Shown here: piece by piece, positions 11,674 to 41,700 of the stretch
How the letters are laid out: every line of letters begins with the position of its first letter
Numbering within the stretch: the first letter of the stretch is position 1
Origin: Ciona intestinalis
Taxonomy: Eukaryota; Chordata; Ascidiacea; Phlebobranchia; Cionidae
Assembly (NCBI RefSeq): GCF_000224145.3
Contig: NC_020172.2
Location: forward strand, 2,317,962 to 2,381,961
Length of the DNA stretch: 64,000 nucleotides
Direction: 5' to 3'
Position numbers and translations under genes: made by a program
Notes under the pieces: generated by a model
Seen by the model: only the letters and a program-made list of their open reading frames with translations
What the model was told of the DNA's origin: nothing
The model's database searches: none

Positions 11674-11769
11674 CCAATCACAGCTTAACTACGTCACGAG
11701 CCATCTCCCAAATATGGGCAGACAAAATTCAGTGGACCAAATCGCTCCGCCTACTCTAGGCCCTATAAA
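11674..11769 (+). promoter_or_regulatory. Distal promoter-like cluster upstream of POLR2A (CCAAT, CRE half, TATA)
   Basis: In order: CCAAT at 11674-11678, TACGTCA at 11690-11696 (half-CRE type) and TATAAA at 11764-11769. It lies about 270 bases upstream of a second TATA/CRE pair. A GT donor-like site at about 11866 (CCCAG/GTATCG) could end a non-coding first exon. This may be an alternative POLR2A promoter; no expression evidence is available. Confidence 0.45.
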
Positions 11770-12017
11770 TAGTAGCCGCGTGTCTACAAGGCTTCAGTTG
11801 CCCAAGTGGCGTTTCAGCGTTAGCTGCTCTAAACAAAGCAGAACTGCGCTAGACTGGTGCCCAGGTATCGGTTAATTTATTAATATTTATTAGCAACAAG
11901 AACAAAATTTGTTTATTTATATTTATAGCCTTGTGAGACAGTTAAGTCTTTATAAAATACGTGCTGTCCTGAAAACTCAAGGCGACATCATAGAACCTAC
12001 CGATAGGTTCTCTTAGC

Positions 12018-12041
12018 TGACGTCACAGCCCTCTTTATATA
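12018..12041 (+). promoter_or_regulatory. Proximal POLR2A promoter: full CRE plus TATA-like box
   Basis: A perfect palindromic CRE, TGACGTCA, at 12018-12025 is followed by TTTATATA with TATATA at 12036-12041. The ATG lies 78 bases beyond the TATA-like box, so a start near 12066-12070 would give a 5' UTR of about 50 bases with no intron. The 12070-12100 stretch is unusually GC-rich for this window, which supports a start-site region. The assignment is inference from spacing. Confidence 0.6.
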
Positions 12042-12118
12042 CCAACCAGCGCTGGAAGAAGAACCGCATTTGAGCGCGGCGCGCGAATAGAGCGCACACG
12101 TGCTACAGAAACAAAACC

Positions 12119-28396
<16,278 letters not shown>

Positions 28397-28589
28397 CTAC
28401 AACAATCTATGCACATTATGTTGCTAGTGAAGTGGCCACGGTTCCAAAAACACTGCAGAAAAAAAACCCATAGAACAAAAAAACAGTGCAAAAAAAGACT
28501 TTCTAACGCGTGTTGTATTCTTTTCACCGAGTGTATATTCGTTATTTACTAATTTCTGTTAATATTCATTCAAATTCCCGCTTTCTGCC

Positions 28590-28669
28590 AAGTATAATTT
28601 TGTACAAGATACAGAATTGAGCTCTTCGTAAGTATAATTTTGTACAAGATACAGAATTGAGCTCTTCGT
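28590..28669. repeat. Perfect 40-bp tandem duplication in the POLR2A 3' UTR
   Basis: Two identical 40-base copies, 28590-28629 and 28630-28669, each beginning AAGTATAATTTTG and ending GAGCTCTTCGT. Lack of divergence means either a very recent duplication or an assembly stutter. Confidence 0.95.
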
Positions 28670-28748
28670 GTTTCGCAGTGGGTAGGAACAACTGATATGT
28701 GTACAACATTTTCAGAAGTGGCTCTAATGTTTTAACTTTAAAGTGAAA

Positions 28749-28754
28749 AATAAA
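28749..28754 (+). terminator. Poly(A) signal AATAAA for POLR2A
   Basis: Canonical AATAAA 353 bases downstream of the TAA at 28394-28396. A second AATAAA at 29677-29682 is an alternative, but it lies very close to the next gene's start codon. Confidence 0.5.
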
Positions 28755-29711
28755 TGAAAATGAACACAATGTCAAGAATTAGTGACTATAAATAGAAACG
28801 GCAGTACGCCTACTGTTTTTGCAAACTGCTATTGGACCCAATACTGGTAGAGAATACAAAAGATTCAAAGGTGCAGCTGTGATGTTTGATTGTTTATATA
28901 CATCGGACAAAGTGTTGCACTGCTATAGTTAAAACAGATGTTTTCATCTGCAACTGCTATCTCATGACCCATTGCGAAATCATACAGTTTTATCTCGTGG
29001 AACAGGGCTCGGGGTTGCCTTGTTAATTATTTTGCGTTTTTCTTGACCTCTCTTCAGCAACTTAGTTGCTTTTATACCATGGCGCCCTCGTTTTATACCG
29101 ATTGCTTTTATGAGAGAGCAAAAGAAAAAAGGTAATATAATGGGTCTCCAAACACATCGTTTCTCTTCACCATTTGTTGTTTGACTTCCACGAATGTGTT
29201 AACATGCTTATGATTAGGTAATAGGTTACGTATTTATTCATGATTTTATTGCGAGTTAATGAATACTTCGTTTGGCTCTTATAAAATACATATTAGCTAC
29301 GTCAGCTTATAAAGTGCGCCCATATTATACCTCGTATTCGTATATGACTTGTTAAAACAGATATAGAATTGTATGTTTATTAAAAAATACCCCTTAATAC
29401 ATTATTATACTATTTAGTTTTTTTGTAAATTAGTTGGGGGGGGGGAAAATGTGGTATTTTGGCGGTTGAATATTCTAAAATTTAAAAATAGTTAATTGGA
29501 ACAGCTTTATTTAATAATTATCTATTTTGTAATGAGTTACAGTAAGAATAATATCTGTTTCTCTTTACAGGGGGGGGTTCTGACTTTTGTTGTATTATGA
29601 ATTACTTTTACTCTAAAGTTAGACATGCTGTGTGAAACCATTTTGAATGTAGCTATTAAAAACACATGATCTAAGAAATAAAGTTTTCTCTTGGATATAA
29701 ACATCTACGCA

Positions 29712-32700
29712 ATGGCTGGCCTTATAAAGAAACAGATTCTCAAGCATCTTTCAAAGTAACTTTATTTTGTACCTTAGTAATTACACACAAAAAAAACTAA
29801 AACCCAATATGTGTTGATACCGCTACTAGAAGCGGGTGTGCTTTAAGAATTGACCCTATATATTATGATAGTAATGTTTTTGTTTCGCACTATAGGTTAA
29901 CCCTTAATGTCATTTTTTCCTATAACTCACTGGAGAGTTGTACACTCTTATAAATACTGGTTATTAAATTTAATGTAACCAAATCTGGGTAAAAGTGTTT
30001 AGGGTCCTGTTTAACTAAATTTGATTAAAAGGTGTTAAGATTTTTTCTTTAACTAAATTTAAGTGAAAAGTATGGTGCTTAGTGGAGAATCCTCCCCCAA
30101 ATTATCTGCTAAAAGTAATTACCAACTATTAATCTGTGTAACCACTAACCACAATCTCTTAACTAATGACCCCTAACCACCAACCTCTAACACTTTCCAC
30201 TAGCATACTGGAGAATTCTTTCCTAGTGCCAAAGTGTTTTACTTAGTTTTTATTCTCAGGTTTGCGAAGAACTTATCAGCGGACAGTATAAACATCAGCA
30301 CTCTACGTGGGGAAGGGGAATTAAATAACTTAGAACTTGATTGTGTTGCTCTTCAGAATCTAATGAACCTTCCCACGTGGCTACAGTTCAATCACGCCAA
30401 GTGTAATAGAGTTCATGTGAAGGTAAATCCGATGCTGTAGCACAGTTGGTTAGTGTTTACTGATGGATTGTCCAAATTATCAGCCACACATAAAAAAGAT
30501 CGATAAAAAATAATCACTTACAAAGTAACTTATTTGGTAACTGGTAAGCGGGCACAAGGTTTATGAAACAGAACACCTGTGTCTAGCAACTGTCACTTTC
30601 TGGCCACCTGGAGATAAGGAATGTTCTTATATTCTTCTAGTATGAGTAACAGTAGGAATTTTTGTAGTGGTAAAATTAATATGTATGTTAGGTATGTGGT
30701 GTATGTATATTTTCTATTTAGTATAGCCCATTTAAGTATAAACGGCAACACATATTTGTTGTGTAATTGACTAATTGTACAATTCCTGTGCATTTAAAAA
30801 TTACAAAATTGTAAATAAACGAATGATTTAATCAGTAGACAATAAATATAGTAAATTTTAGTTCTAGGCTGCTATAAGTGTTAACAACATAAAGTATAAC
30901 TATTTAACACCCTAAATATATTTATGTAAAAAACAGAGGATATAAAAATGTAATGAATTTGAAATGCTCTATCAGTTGGTATCATATTATAATGTTTATT
31001 TGTTTTTTGCTTTCAGATTCCATTCACTAAGCTTAAAACAGCTCCTATTACAATTGTAAGTTGAAAAATATTCTTCTTTTGTTATTAAAGCTATTACCCT
31101 TCAAGTTATTACACTGTATGTGCCTACTGTATAAATATATATGTATAGAAAATGACCTTTGCTTATGGGATTAAACTATAACAAGTGGAGTTTAAATTTA
31201 AGTGTAGTTAATCTTAATTCCACAGGGCACCTTATTTGTGAGTGTGCCAAATTGCATAGGACTTGCCTATATTGACCATATAGAAGAGAACTAATGTTAT
31301 GGTGAAATAAGATACTCATACAGTTCTGGGTTTAAAATGTTATTTAATTGACTGTTTTAATTCTTTAAATTCATTTCCTATCACCATTCACCACCACGGA
31401 AACATAGTTGTCAGGAAACCTCAAACTACCCCGGCAATTTGCCGCATGTCAATTTTTGGAGATGCAATATACTTAACAGTATTATATAGGCAATTTTTAA
31501 ATAACTGAAAAGTGCATTAAACAGTTAGCGCTTCAGCGTGGTGAACTTCAAACAATATTGCTGTTTCCATAGCATTTCTGTTTATATTTATTATTTTTTA
31601 ATGAGCTAAAATGCATAGGATCTCACCCATATAGAAAAGAACAACTGGTATAGTGGGATAAAATTCCAATCATATTTTTTTAAATGGTATTTTAATAACT
31701 GTTTCAATCAATACTGTTTTTATTTTTAATTGGTCAGTTGGCCAAATTGCTAAGACTTACCTATATAGAACAAACTGCTGTTACAGTGTCAGTGGGATAA
31801 GATACTCATAGAGTTGGTTTAAAAATGATGTTTTATTCACTGTTATGTTATAGTGGCATAAGAAAAAATGACCTGCTCATAAAACTGAGTTTTAATGTTT
31901 GATGTTTCTATAGCTTCTTGATTCTGTTGAACTTGATATGTCAACTTGTGAGAAACCACGAGCTCCCAACGGTGCTTCACCCATCCAAGCGTCAGCTTCA
32001 AGGTAATGAATGAAAGTGTTCATGTTTCCTTCAGCTTTACATTGATTATTGGCTTCTTACATATCTTGATTAACCTACTTTTAATCTTTATGTATGTTTA
32101 GCTTTTAATGAAATATATATATCTGTCCAAATTACGTGGAATATATTTAGAGCTATTTTTATACAGGTGTAGTGTTACCTCTTACAACTTATAATTTTAA
32201 ATATTGGATTTTTACAATAAACACTATATTAGTATTAAGTTACACTTTTCATAGTCCGAAAACATTTGGTCTAAAATTTACTACTCTGTCAAACTCATGT
32301 TTAACATACAGTGGGGACAGTAGTTACGGCTTTGTTCAGAAGGTTCTGGAAGGAATTGCTGTTCGTATAAACTCCATCAGCGTAAACTTTACCTCAGCAG
32401 TATTTAAAGCAGAATTCCAGGTTTGAATTGCATTAGTGTATTTATATTTTGTGCAAAGGTGTGACATTTAAATTTATAATTTAATCTGGGATGGAATTGT
32501 TAAAATACAGTGAGTTCTATCATAGTTGCAAACACAGGAAACAAACTTTGATTAATGTGGCGCATGCAACATATTTTCGCTTGTGTGATATATACTCTAC
32601 GACCTCACCCACATGGAATAAAATAGCATCTCATAGAAGTCTGAAAAAGATCTTTTTGCAACTTTTTTTTTGTTATCAACTGTGTAATCATACAGTTCAT

Positions 32701-35700
32701 GTCACACAAGTTGATTATAATTTGCATACGTTGTCAATTTGAATTTGTTTGTTCCAGATATCTCAGTTGCTTCTATTCAGCACTGACCCTGAGGGCAAAC
32801 AAACAGACTTGAGATTTACACGAATCTTAAACAAAGAATGGGGTCAGGTGGGAACTTGAACTTAATCTATGTAACACAGTAGCCACTATACTCTTAGTCT
32901 TGATAGACCTACATTGTTACAGTGGTAATCTAATAATGTAATTTTACCTTGTTTGAACATAAGTTTAAAAGCTTAAAATAGTTTATGGAAACTGCTTAAA
33001 CCTCTTTGCTATTTATATTTGTAATACAGTAATTCAAATGTTGTAATGTGACAATAATTTGCCTTAAACACATAAAATGTTATGATTTATTCTTTTTTTT
33101 GATTGGATTTTTTGGGGATTGCTTTCAGCATTATTATAAGAAATATGATGTCTAAGGTCTCATCAGTTTTAAATTAATATCCTTTTTTTTCAAAATTACC
33201 TACAGGTGCTAACTTTTAAGAAAGTGACATGGCAGACAATGAGGATTGTGACGGATGCAGCGACATCACAATCGGGAGCAACTGCCACCCCAATTCGACT
33301 TATTACTAACCAAGCTCAAATTGGAATTACTTTAAGAAGAAAGGTAGAATAGTTTATTTTTAAAGAAAGGTCTTCAATAAATAAAGAAAAGGTCTTCAAT
33401 AAATAAGTCTTTTTGCACAAACTGAATTTTATTTCGGAAAACTAAGGTAATTTTCCAATTTTTGTTCATATGTTCCCTATGTTTTGTCCAATCATTTTTT
33501 TATGTTTTGCTCAAGTTTGTCCAATTTTGTTAATGTACCTGACCTGACAGCAACAGTTTGCAATTTCAATTTATTCTTTAACAGTATATAGTGTTCCTAA
33601 GTTTTTTAGCGCATATGTTCCGCCAGGTACCTACGACTTTTATCATTGTTCCTTAATTTCTTGAAACGGTTTGCTATATTTGCAAAGTATAAGATTATCA
33701 ACAGCAAACACTAACTTATAAACCCGCGAGTTTACCGTACAACATTATTATCTTACATTGCATTTTCGTTTTCAGATATCAGACTTATCTGTGCTAGCTA
33801 CAAAACTTCATGTACAATTTGATGACCTACTGTGGGTGCTTACTGACGCTCAGGTTCAATCTGCTTTGTTGTGTGTTAAGTCGATCAGGGAAACTATAGA
33901 AAGATCCCAACAACAACAGAAACAAGAACAAAAACAACCAGAAGAAGTACAAGCAAACAGTTCAACTGTAAGTGTGGTTGTACCAGTATGAATGAATGAA
34001 TGTAACTTAGTTTATCTTTGCGCGGCCTGAAAACGACAGACGATATAACATACTGTTCATACACCTTGTGGCAGCTGATGAGTTACCGTGTATGTTACTT
34101 TGTGGATTATTGTTTTTGTTGTTGATTTTTTGACTTTTTTATGTATGGGTCAGGGTCATAATTTGCCATGGTTTGTTGATTTAAATACTAACACGCCACA
34201 TTTCCATGTATTTTACTTATCATTTGGGTTCATACAACATAGATATTGTGGTCAGCTTCAATACAAACATGACATATGTATCAATGTATGATACAATTTT
34301 CATCTTAAACATTTCATTTAAAAAGTAAAATCATGTTTATTGATGTCAAAAGTTAAAATTTTTCTTTTAATATTATACAAGTGTGGTAATGATATGAAAA
34401 ACCCCCATCCATTTCACTTTAAATTAATCAATCAAAATTGTTTTTCTGAATTAGTAGCCCTAACCTACTGAATAAAATATGAGCTTAAATTTGCATTACT
34501 CCTTTTTACATGGGTGTAATGTGGACATCATATGGTGTGAAATTGACTCTTAATACGGTAATTTACCACAAAAAGTGTTAAATTTTACACCTAGAAAGAA
34601 ATTATAAACTGGATAATAATGTGTGAAACTTTTGGTACAAATTACACCAACACTAACACACTGTATTTCAACACATATCGTTTAATGTGTCATGTACTTA
34701 TGTATGAGATACAAGTCACTATGAACACCTTGTACCAGTAATAGTTTGTTTGATGTTTTATATGTTATGAGACAGTTAATATAAATTTTTCTTACGATAA
34801 ATTAGTGAAATGTTAGTGACATATACATATAAGCCTTCTCTATACATTTGAAAACATAAATATATATATATATCTTTACCTGTACAAGCTGTGTATTTAA
34901 CTTTACATTATATTACATTTGTTGTACAATCAGTAATTAACCATAAAAGCTTAGGTATTAAGGTATGTGTACACTTTCCAATTATAAACATTATAAATTT
35001 CTTGTTAAATTAGTTTTATTTGCTTGTTAAATCAGTTACTTGTAATGGTCTGTTGGATTATAATAGATCAAACCCATTACACAAATTACCAGTGTTTCCT
35101 TTATGTTTTATATTGTAAGTTTACCAATTCTCTTTTTAGTCTTTTTATAAACATTTGGTAATTGCTTTAGGCTATATTAATGTGTATTGTGGGTCACGCT
35201 GGAATTTACCTGATACTGTTGGTTTAAGATTATGATAACATATTCATTTAGTTTTTAAAAAGTATTCAGTAAGTTGTTTTTTTTAATTTTATGCTGTGCC
35301 TTTAATAAAAGTAAATTACAAAATTTTAAACAGGCAACGCATTTACTTCAATCAATTTTGACAGGGCAACACTGGAGTAATTGGACACAAGTTACCCAAT
35401 CAAGCATTAATCTGTTCATTTGTTTTAATCCCCCAGAGACCAACAACAACAGCAACAACAACTGCTGATCCAGCCACTTCACAACAATCCACAGATGCAT
35501 ATTTCAACCGTTACAACATACAAGAATCTTCCGTTCATCTTGATTTAGACCGTATTGATTTGCATATTTGTGATGATGGGACAACTAACAATAACCAAGG
35601 TGACCACAATGTTATTGCAAGTGTGGATAGAAGCTACAATGCTATATCATACTAACTATTACATTTACATACCTATTTTTTTAGTGTATAATACTATTTT

Positions 35701-38700
35701 TACAAAAGAAGAAGGTCTATATAGTTTTCCATGTTTTTTTTTATGATGGGACAAGTAATTATTAACCAATATGACTAGTCTAACCACAATGTTATTTGGG
35801 ACATAATGATTAAATTTCAATTTGTAGCCACTTATAAGAAAGTAGTTGAAGGAGGGGCGATTCTCATGACTTTCTTTGGATTAAAAATTGATCATTATCC
35901 TTCACATAAAGGAGGTAAAGTGCCTTGTATTTACATTTAATTCATTATTATTTATGATATCTTGTTAAGTATAATGTGTTCTTGTTATGTATAATGTGTT
36001 GTGCATATTTTTGTAGAAGAATTGTTTTGTTTTATTTCAACTAGATCTTATGAATTATTATATTAATATATATTAATATTATAGAGCATATTGATTTTCT
36101 TCAGTGACTTTCCTGCCTGCTTTATGAGCTAACTTTATATTCTCAATCACAAGCGCTTATTGTATAACAATCGGAGCAATATATGTATACCGCTGTTACT
36201 GTAAACTTTCTCGAGTGTTAAGATGTATGACAGATATCACTCATGTTGTAATGACTGTCGTTGCCCCGCTAAGTGAGGATAAATAAGTGACTTTCTTATA
36301 TTTATATTATTGACTCTTTTATTTTATTCATATTATTAAAATGACTTACAAATAATGTTGATACTTGCAGCTGAAATTCGAACACATTTTCGTGACTATG
36401 GTGAAATACCAACAGCAAGAGACAAGTGGGCTCATGATATTATTTCGAACTTCAGGAAAGATTTTGTGACTTTAAAAAAAGCAGCAATGGCAGCCATGGC
36501 AGCTGGTAATACAGGTACATTGTTTTAACTTGTTTATGCTTGTTGTTTATATTGTGTTATTAATTCAATCGCATGTATTGTGTTATTGTATAGTTGGTCT
36601 GGGCCCTGGGGTAGGATGTTTATTGTTTATATTTACTTTAAATCTGTTTTAAAAACGTCAGTAATTGTTAAAAACCTGACTAGGAAATATGGGATATTAT
36701 GTTGTAAAGTTATCTATCTCATCTCACAGCACCTTAAACTAGTGGAAGGACATCTAAATCCTAAACTTCTTGTGTGAAATAAATTATGCAGTAAAGCTGG
36801 CAAGAGTGTTATAGGCAACATATTTGACATTTAAATATAAAAACAGTATGTGGTGAGTGGTGTATGCACTAATGCACATTAGATAAGTACTAAGAAACCA
36901 AAATGTCACGCTTGTTTTAAAATTTCTTAGAACTACATTAACATTACTACTATTGAGTATGGATGAGATAGATTTTTCATTCATAGCTTTATACACAATT
37001 ATACCTAAGCCATGCCAAGATATAGATTATGTTCACAGCGGAGTTACCTAATATTGTATCATTAATATGTTTTATATAACTTATAACTTTGTCTTTACCC
37101 TGCCATATTCACGCGTAAGACACATTCAATGTATTTGAACAAAATACATATCCCTAAAAAGATAATATCATTTATAGAAGTCCAAGTTTCCAAATCAAAA
37201 AGCAAACTACTTGAAAGCTGTCTTATTATTCGTCTCAATGATATAGAAATTTCCCAGGTATTTATATTCAAACATTTTTTTTTCTTTTATGGCTACCACG
37301 TAAGTAGTACCAGCATTATATGTAACTATAAACAGTGAAAAATCCTGTTTTCTCAGAGTTTTATTTCTCTACTAAATGATCCCTTTTGGGGTAATGGGCC
37401 AAGTCTGGCCTAAATCCCAAGTCCTCACGGTACTCACCCATACAAAATAAAAAAAAAAAAAAAAAAATGATCCCTTTATATTATTGTAGAGCAGTGCCCA
37501 GTTAAAGTTTCTTAGGTTTTTGTATTTAATAGTTTTTAATTATTGCTGTTAACTTACAACCAAATGTATAGAAATGAAACGTCCAGGTGTATATAATTGT
37601 AAAAGATCTTCTGCTAATTGTTTGTTTGTGATATTTAAAGAACCGACTGTTCGTCTGCCATGTGGCTAGACATGAGGGTTTGTTATTTAATGGTTTAGCC
37701 ACATGACAGATAAAACATCAATATTAAAAGGTCACAGAGGCCTCCCCTTTACACCAGAAGGTCTCTTTTACACCTATCCTATAAAATAAAATATCTAACA
37801 TTGCATTTTTAGCTTAATGTTTTTCCTCATATATTTGTGATTTTTGCATCTTTTCATATTTTTCACTTTTAATTTTTTCTATGTTTACTCCTCAGGTAAC
37901 TTCCTCCAGTGATAAAGAAAGATGTAATGATAAAATCCTCTCCTCCCAACGCAAGGAGCTCCTCCTCCCAGATGACATGCCTCTTGGTTACGTGAGCATC
38001 ACTGATTACTTTTATCCCGATGGTAGAGACTACCCTGGTGAGTGGTGGACTTGTGGTAATATTTAACATATAGATTAATGCGCAGCCATTCCAGTTTAAT
38101 ACAAATCAAATTGTTTTGTTACGCTGGCATTATATGTGTGGCACTTGTATAGCTCGGTAGTAGGGGCTTGCATCGTAATCAAAGGACACCGGGTTCAATG
38201 TTCGACACTGATAGGTGTATGTGTTCTTGAGGGACACTGCGATGCCATTAGTTGAAATACAGTTTGGTACGCGGCCTTCATCGTTTATAACCACTCAAAT
38301 CGCTGTATTACACTTTGGTTACTTTTAGAGCTTAGGGATTGATTTTCTGACCTAATTGATAAAATGCTTGAATCTTGAATGTGCACCTTATACAAATACT
38401 TTGACACTTAATCCAAACAGAGCGATTTGATTGACTCAGCAAATCTTGTGTTTATCATCTTTTTAGTTTACCAAACCCCAATATCCATTCTAACGTAAAC
38501 TCCCCCCAGCCCCCCACAGCAACATATTCGTGCGAGTAAACGCACCTCGTGTTCGTGTCCACTGGCCCTCCTTCCTATGGTGCAACCAACTAGCTCTATC
38601 CACCGTGCGATCCGTGCAGAAGATGTTGGAGGACCTTGGCATCCCCATCTCTTCATCCGATCCCAAGGAGGAAGATCACGTGGATATAAGAGTCGAAACT

Positions 38701-41700
38701 TTGATGCCAAGGGTACGGGAAATTCTTAGATTTTTGTATTTTTTAATTATATTATTTTTTTACTAATTGTTTGTTGAAAAAAAACTGATTTTTATACTTG
38801 TATCATTTTCTTGCCAATTTATTTATCATAACACATTTTGCAACTGTTATTTATACCACCTTTATTTTCTTGATTTGTATGCAAATTTTTAAAAGCCCTC
38901 TTTTATGCATATGTTTAAACCTTTCGATATTTTTCTAGATTTTTATTCCTTCATTCAAAACAACAGAGGATACAAATTCACCCATTGGTCTTGAAATTCA
39001 AGTCTCACAATCAACAAGTAAATGACAATATTGCATGTCAATAAAAGTTTCTTCTATATATGGATGGGGTCAACAGTCAGACTGTTTATTTACCTTGTGC
39101 ATGTAACTAGTGTGACTGCATTATATAGAACATATTATAAAATTGAAACTTGTAGCCTTCATTTTAAAATGAATGCATTTTTTACCAATGGCCATTTAAA
39201 ACGGTACCATTTTTTATTCTTCTTTTCTCGCGCAATAAGATATGTAATAGCAAAAGCAACTCGAATATGTTTTATAAAAAAGAAACTGCTAACTTCAAAT
39301 AATACACATATCATCATATCATAATATTTAGTTTAATAATCACCAACAAGAAGTTATTTATACTAAACAGAATGGACTTGAGTTTCATTCTTATCACAAT
39401 ATGTCAACATTTTCATGAACCCTTTCTCTATATTATGCTATTGAAACCTCATAATAGTGATTGTTACATCACAATATCTTACTATTCACAGTAACAAACT
39501 GTAGATACGGAGAAAATTGTTCAAGATCAAGTTTATCAAAAGTTCTCCAGTCAATTAAAGATTCATATATATTTAAGTGGGTATATGGTGTTATGTTGTA
39601 TTGCATATATACTGTGTTTAGTTGTATGGTAATGGAAACTCCTGCCTAATTCTATACTACATGACATAGAACCTAAAGGTGAACCTGTCTTCTGTGTGGT
39701 TCACAAAAGGTCTTTAAACCAGTATCTATTTAGAAGGAGTATATAAACTGCTTCATTGAATCTGTATTGTAACTTCATGGTTATTGGGGTAGTATGACAA
39801 TAGATGTACATTCCAAAGATGTGCCCCACTGAAGACCTTACCCTAAATTAAGACTTTGTTGTTTTATGTCACTCCTCCTCTATTAGTGGATAGCCAACGG
39901 TATGTATGTTGGATAAAAGCAAATGCACCAAAATTATTTACCATAAAATAGACACTATTACATAGAGTCATAGTCATAGACCATAACATAAACAAATGCA
40001 CACCAAGTCCAAAGACACCCCCATCACTATACCGCAATCTAAGGGATTAGGAGTCTCTTTAGGCTAAACCCTCAAGTTATTACCTTGAATTGATGTGGTA
40101 TTACTACCTAACATGCTACTTTGTGTACCCATTTTATTCATACATGGCCACACTACTTAATAATCCATTCATTTCCAGCAACTCCGGTTCCTTCCCATGC
40201 GAACCAGGTTATGACTTGGACCATACACACCATGCATTACACAGCCATGCTAACCATCAAGATACACCTCTTAATACAGCTCTACACTCAAATACACCTC
40301 AGCTTAAAAGTAAGTGATGATAACTGTAAGCTTTTATATGAATATTTGTCATACCTTGACAACTGTGTGGGTAAAACGCTGTAAATGTAATACGTTAATA
40401 GTATGTTATGGCCTTATGGTGTTGCTATTATAGATCAGTTTTATTACTCAGCTAAATTTAAGCTGTAAATTCTGTATTGTATATGCAGTATTATAAATGG
40501 TAAGCTGTAGTTAACAAGGCTCTTTTAAATTCAGTTTTCATTTTCTGCAATAATTTTTGTTTACTACCAAATGGAAAATTTAAAGAGAAAAATGTAAATG
40601 CACTTGTATAACCACACTATTACTGCCAGGTGTATTATACTTGTATGTAACTCAGGTCTTCTGGCATAGAGGTGCGTACTGTTTTCAACGTCCTATACAG
40701 GGCGTCTTTATTAGGGCTTCTTCGTTTATTCTTATTCACCTTGATAAAGATGGACCTGTATATGACATTAAAACTTTAGCAAATAAATTCTGACTTTGAA
40801 ACAAGTATTCTTAACCCCAGGTTCATCATTAAAACAGAAAGCTTACACCGATGTCTGGAATATTTGGTTACGTCAAGTATGGGTTGACTTTGTGATTCAA
40901 ACCGACCAATCAAATCCCACAAAACGGCGTTCCACGCTCCCATTTGTCGACTCTCTACCAATCACAATGTGGATTTCAAAATCGGAAAAAAAATTTTCCG
41001 ACACAAGTTCGATGCTGTCGTCAAACTCTGAGTCCGAGTTACGACAATCGCAGTCTACACCCATGTTCGAACAACCCCACACTAATTCAAGTGGTTTTGA
41101 TCGGCCAGCATCTTACCCCACCTCACCCTTACGCGGTACAGACATAAAAACTGAAGATTTAAATGACAAAAGTCGTCCAGCGAGGAATAAAAAACTGTTG
41201 GATTTTTACAGAAGTTCTTTGGCAGGTTTGTGTTGTGTGGTAATAATAGTAATTCTCACAGTGTTTTTTTCTCTATGCAGTTTACCAGTACAGCATAGTG
41301 TACCAGCATAACAAAATATAGTGTACTTTTACATTACACTACACCACTACCAGCAGAATATAGTGTAACTTTAATGCAGTCTTACCTCAGAACCTAATGT
41401 CGTGTAACTTTTGTAATAAACTGTATTGGTTTAGAAACACCAGCCAAAGTAAAGAAAGAAGTCATCAAGCCATTGAAAGGAACAGCTGGAACTTATATTC
41501 TTATACATAGTGAAAAGGTAAAGTTTAAAAAAAACAACAATTATGAAAATCTTCTGTGTTTCCTGTCATCTGTTTCCACCTGTCATAAACTGTAATAAGA
41601 TTTTAAAAATATTGACATATTTTGTTTGTTTTTCAACACAACTTTAAAATATAAAAGTTTAAACTAAATAAGTCACTAAAATGCTCAAAAGCACACTAGA

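Larger units (their letters stand above)
28397..29711. other. POLR2A 3' UTR and intergenic spacer to BLTP3
   Basis: No coding exon is seen. Contents: a perfect 40-base tandem duplication (28590-28669), AATAAA at 28749-28754 (about 350 bases after the POLR2A stop) and another at 29677-29682, only 30 bases before the BLTP3 ATG. Two G-runs, at about 29435 and 29571, stand out in otherwise AT-rich sequence. The BLTP3 promoter should lie here; no clear TATA box was identified. Confidence 0.55.

Noticed and set aside
38185..38215. Possible functional tRNA gene (GGTTCAATGTTCGAC)
   Set aside because: The B-box is degenerate and no cloverleaf with a closing acceptor stem can be drawn; a tRNA-derived SINE explains it better.
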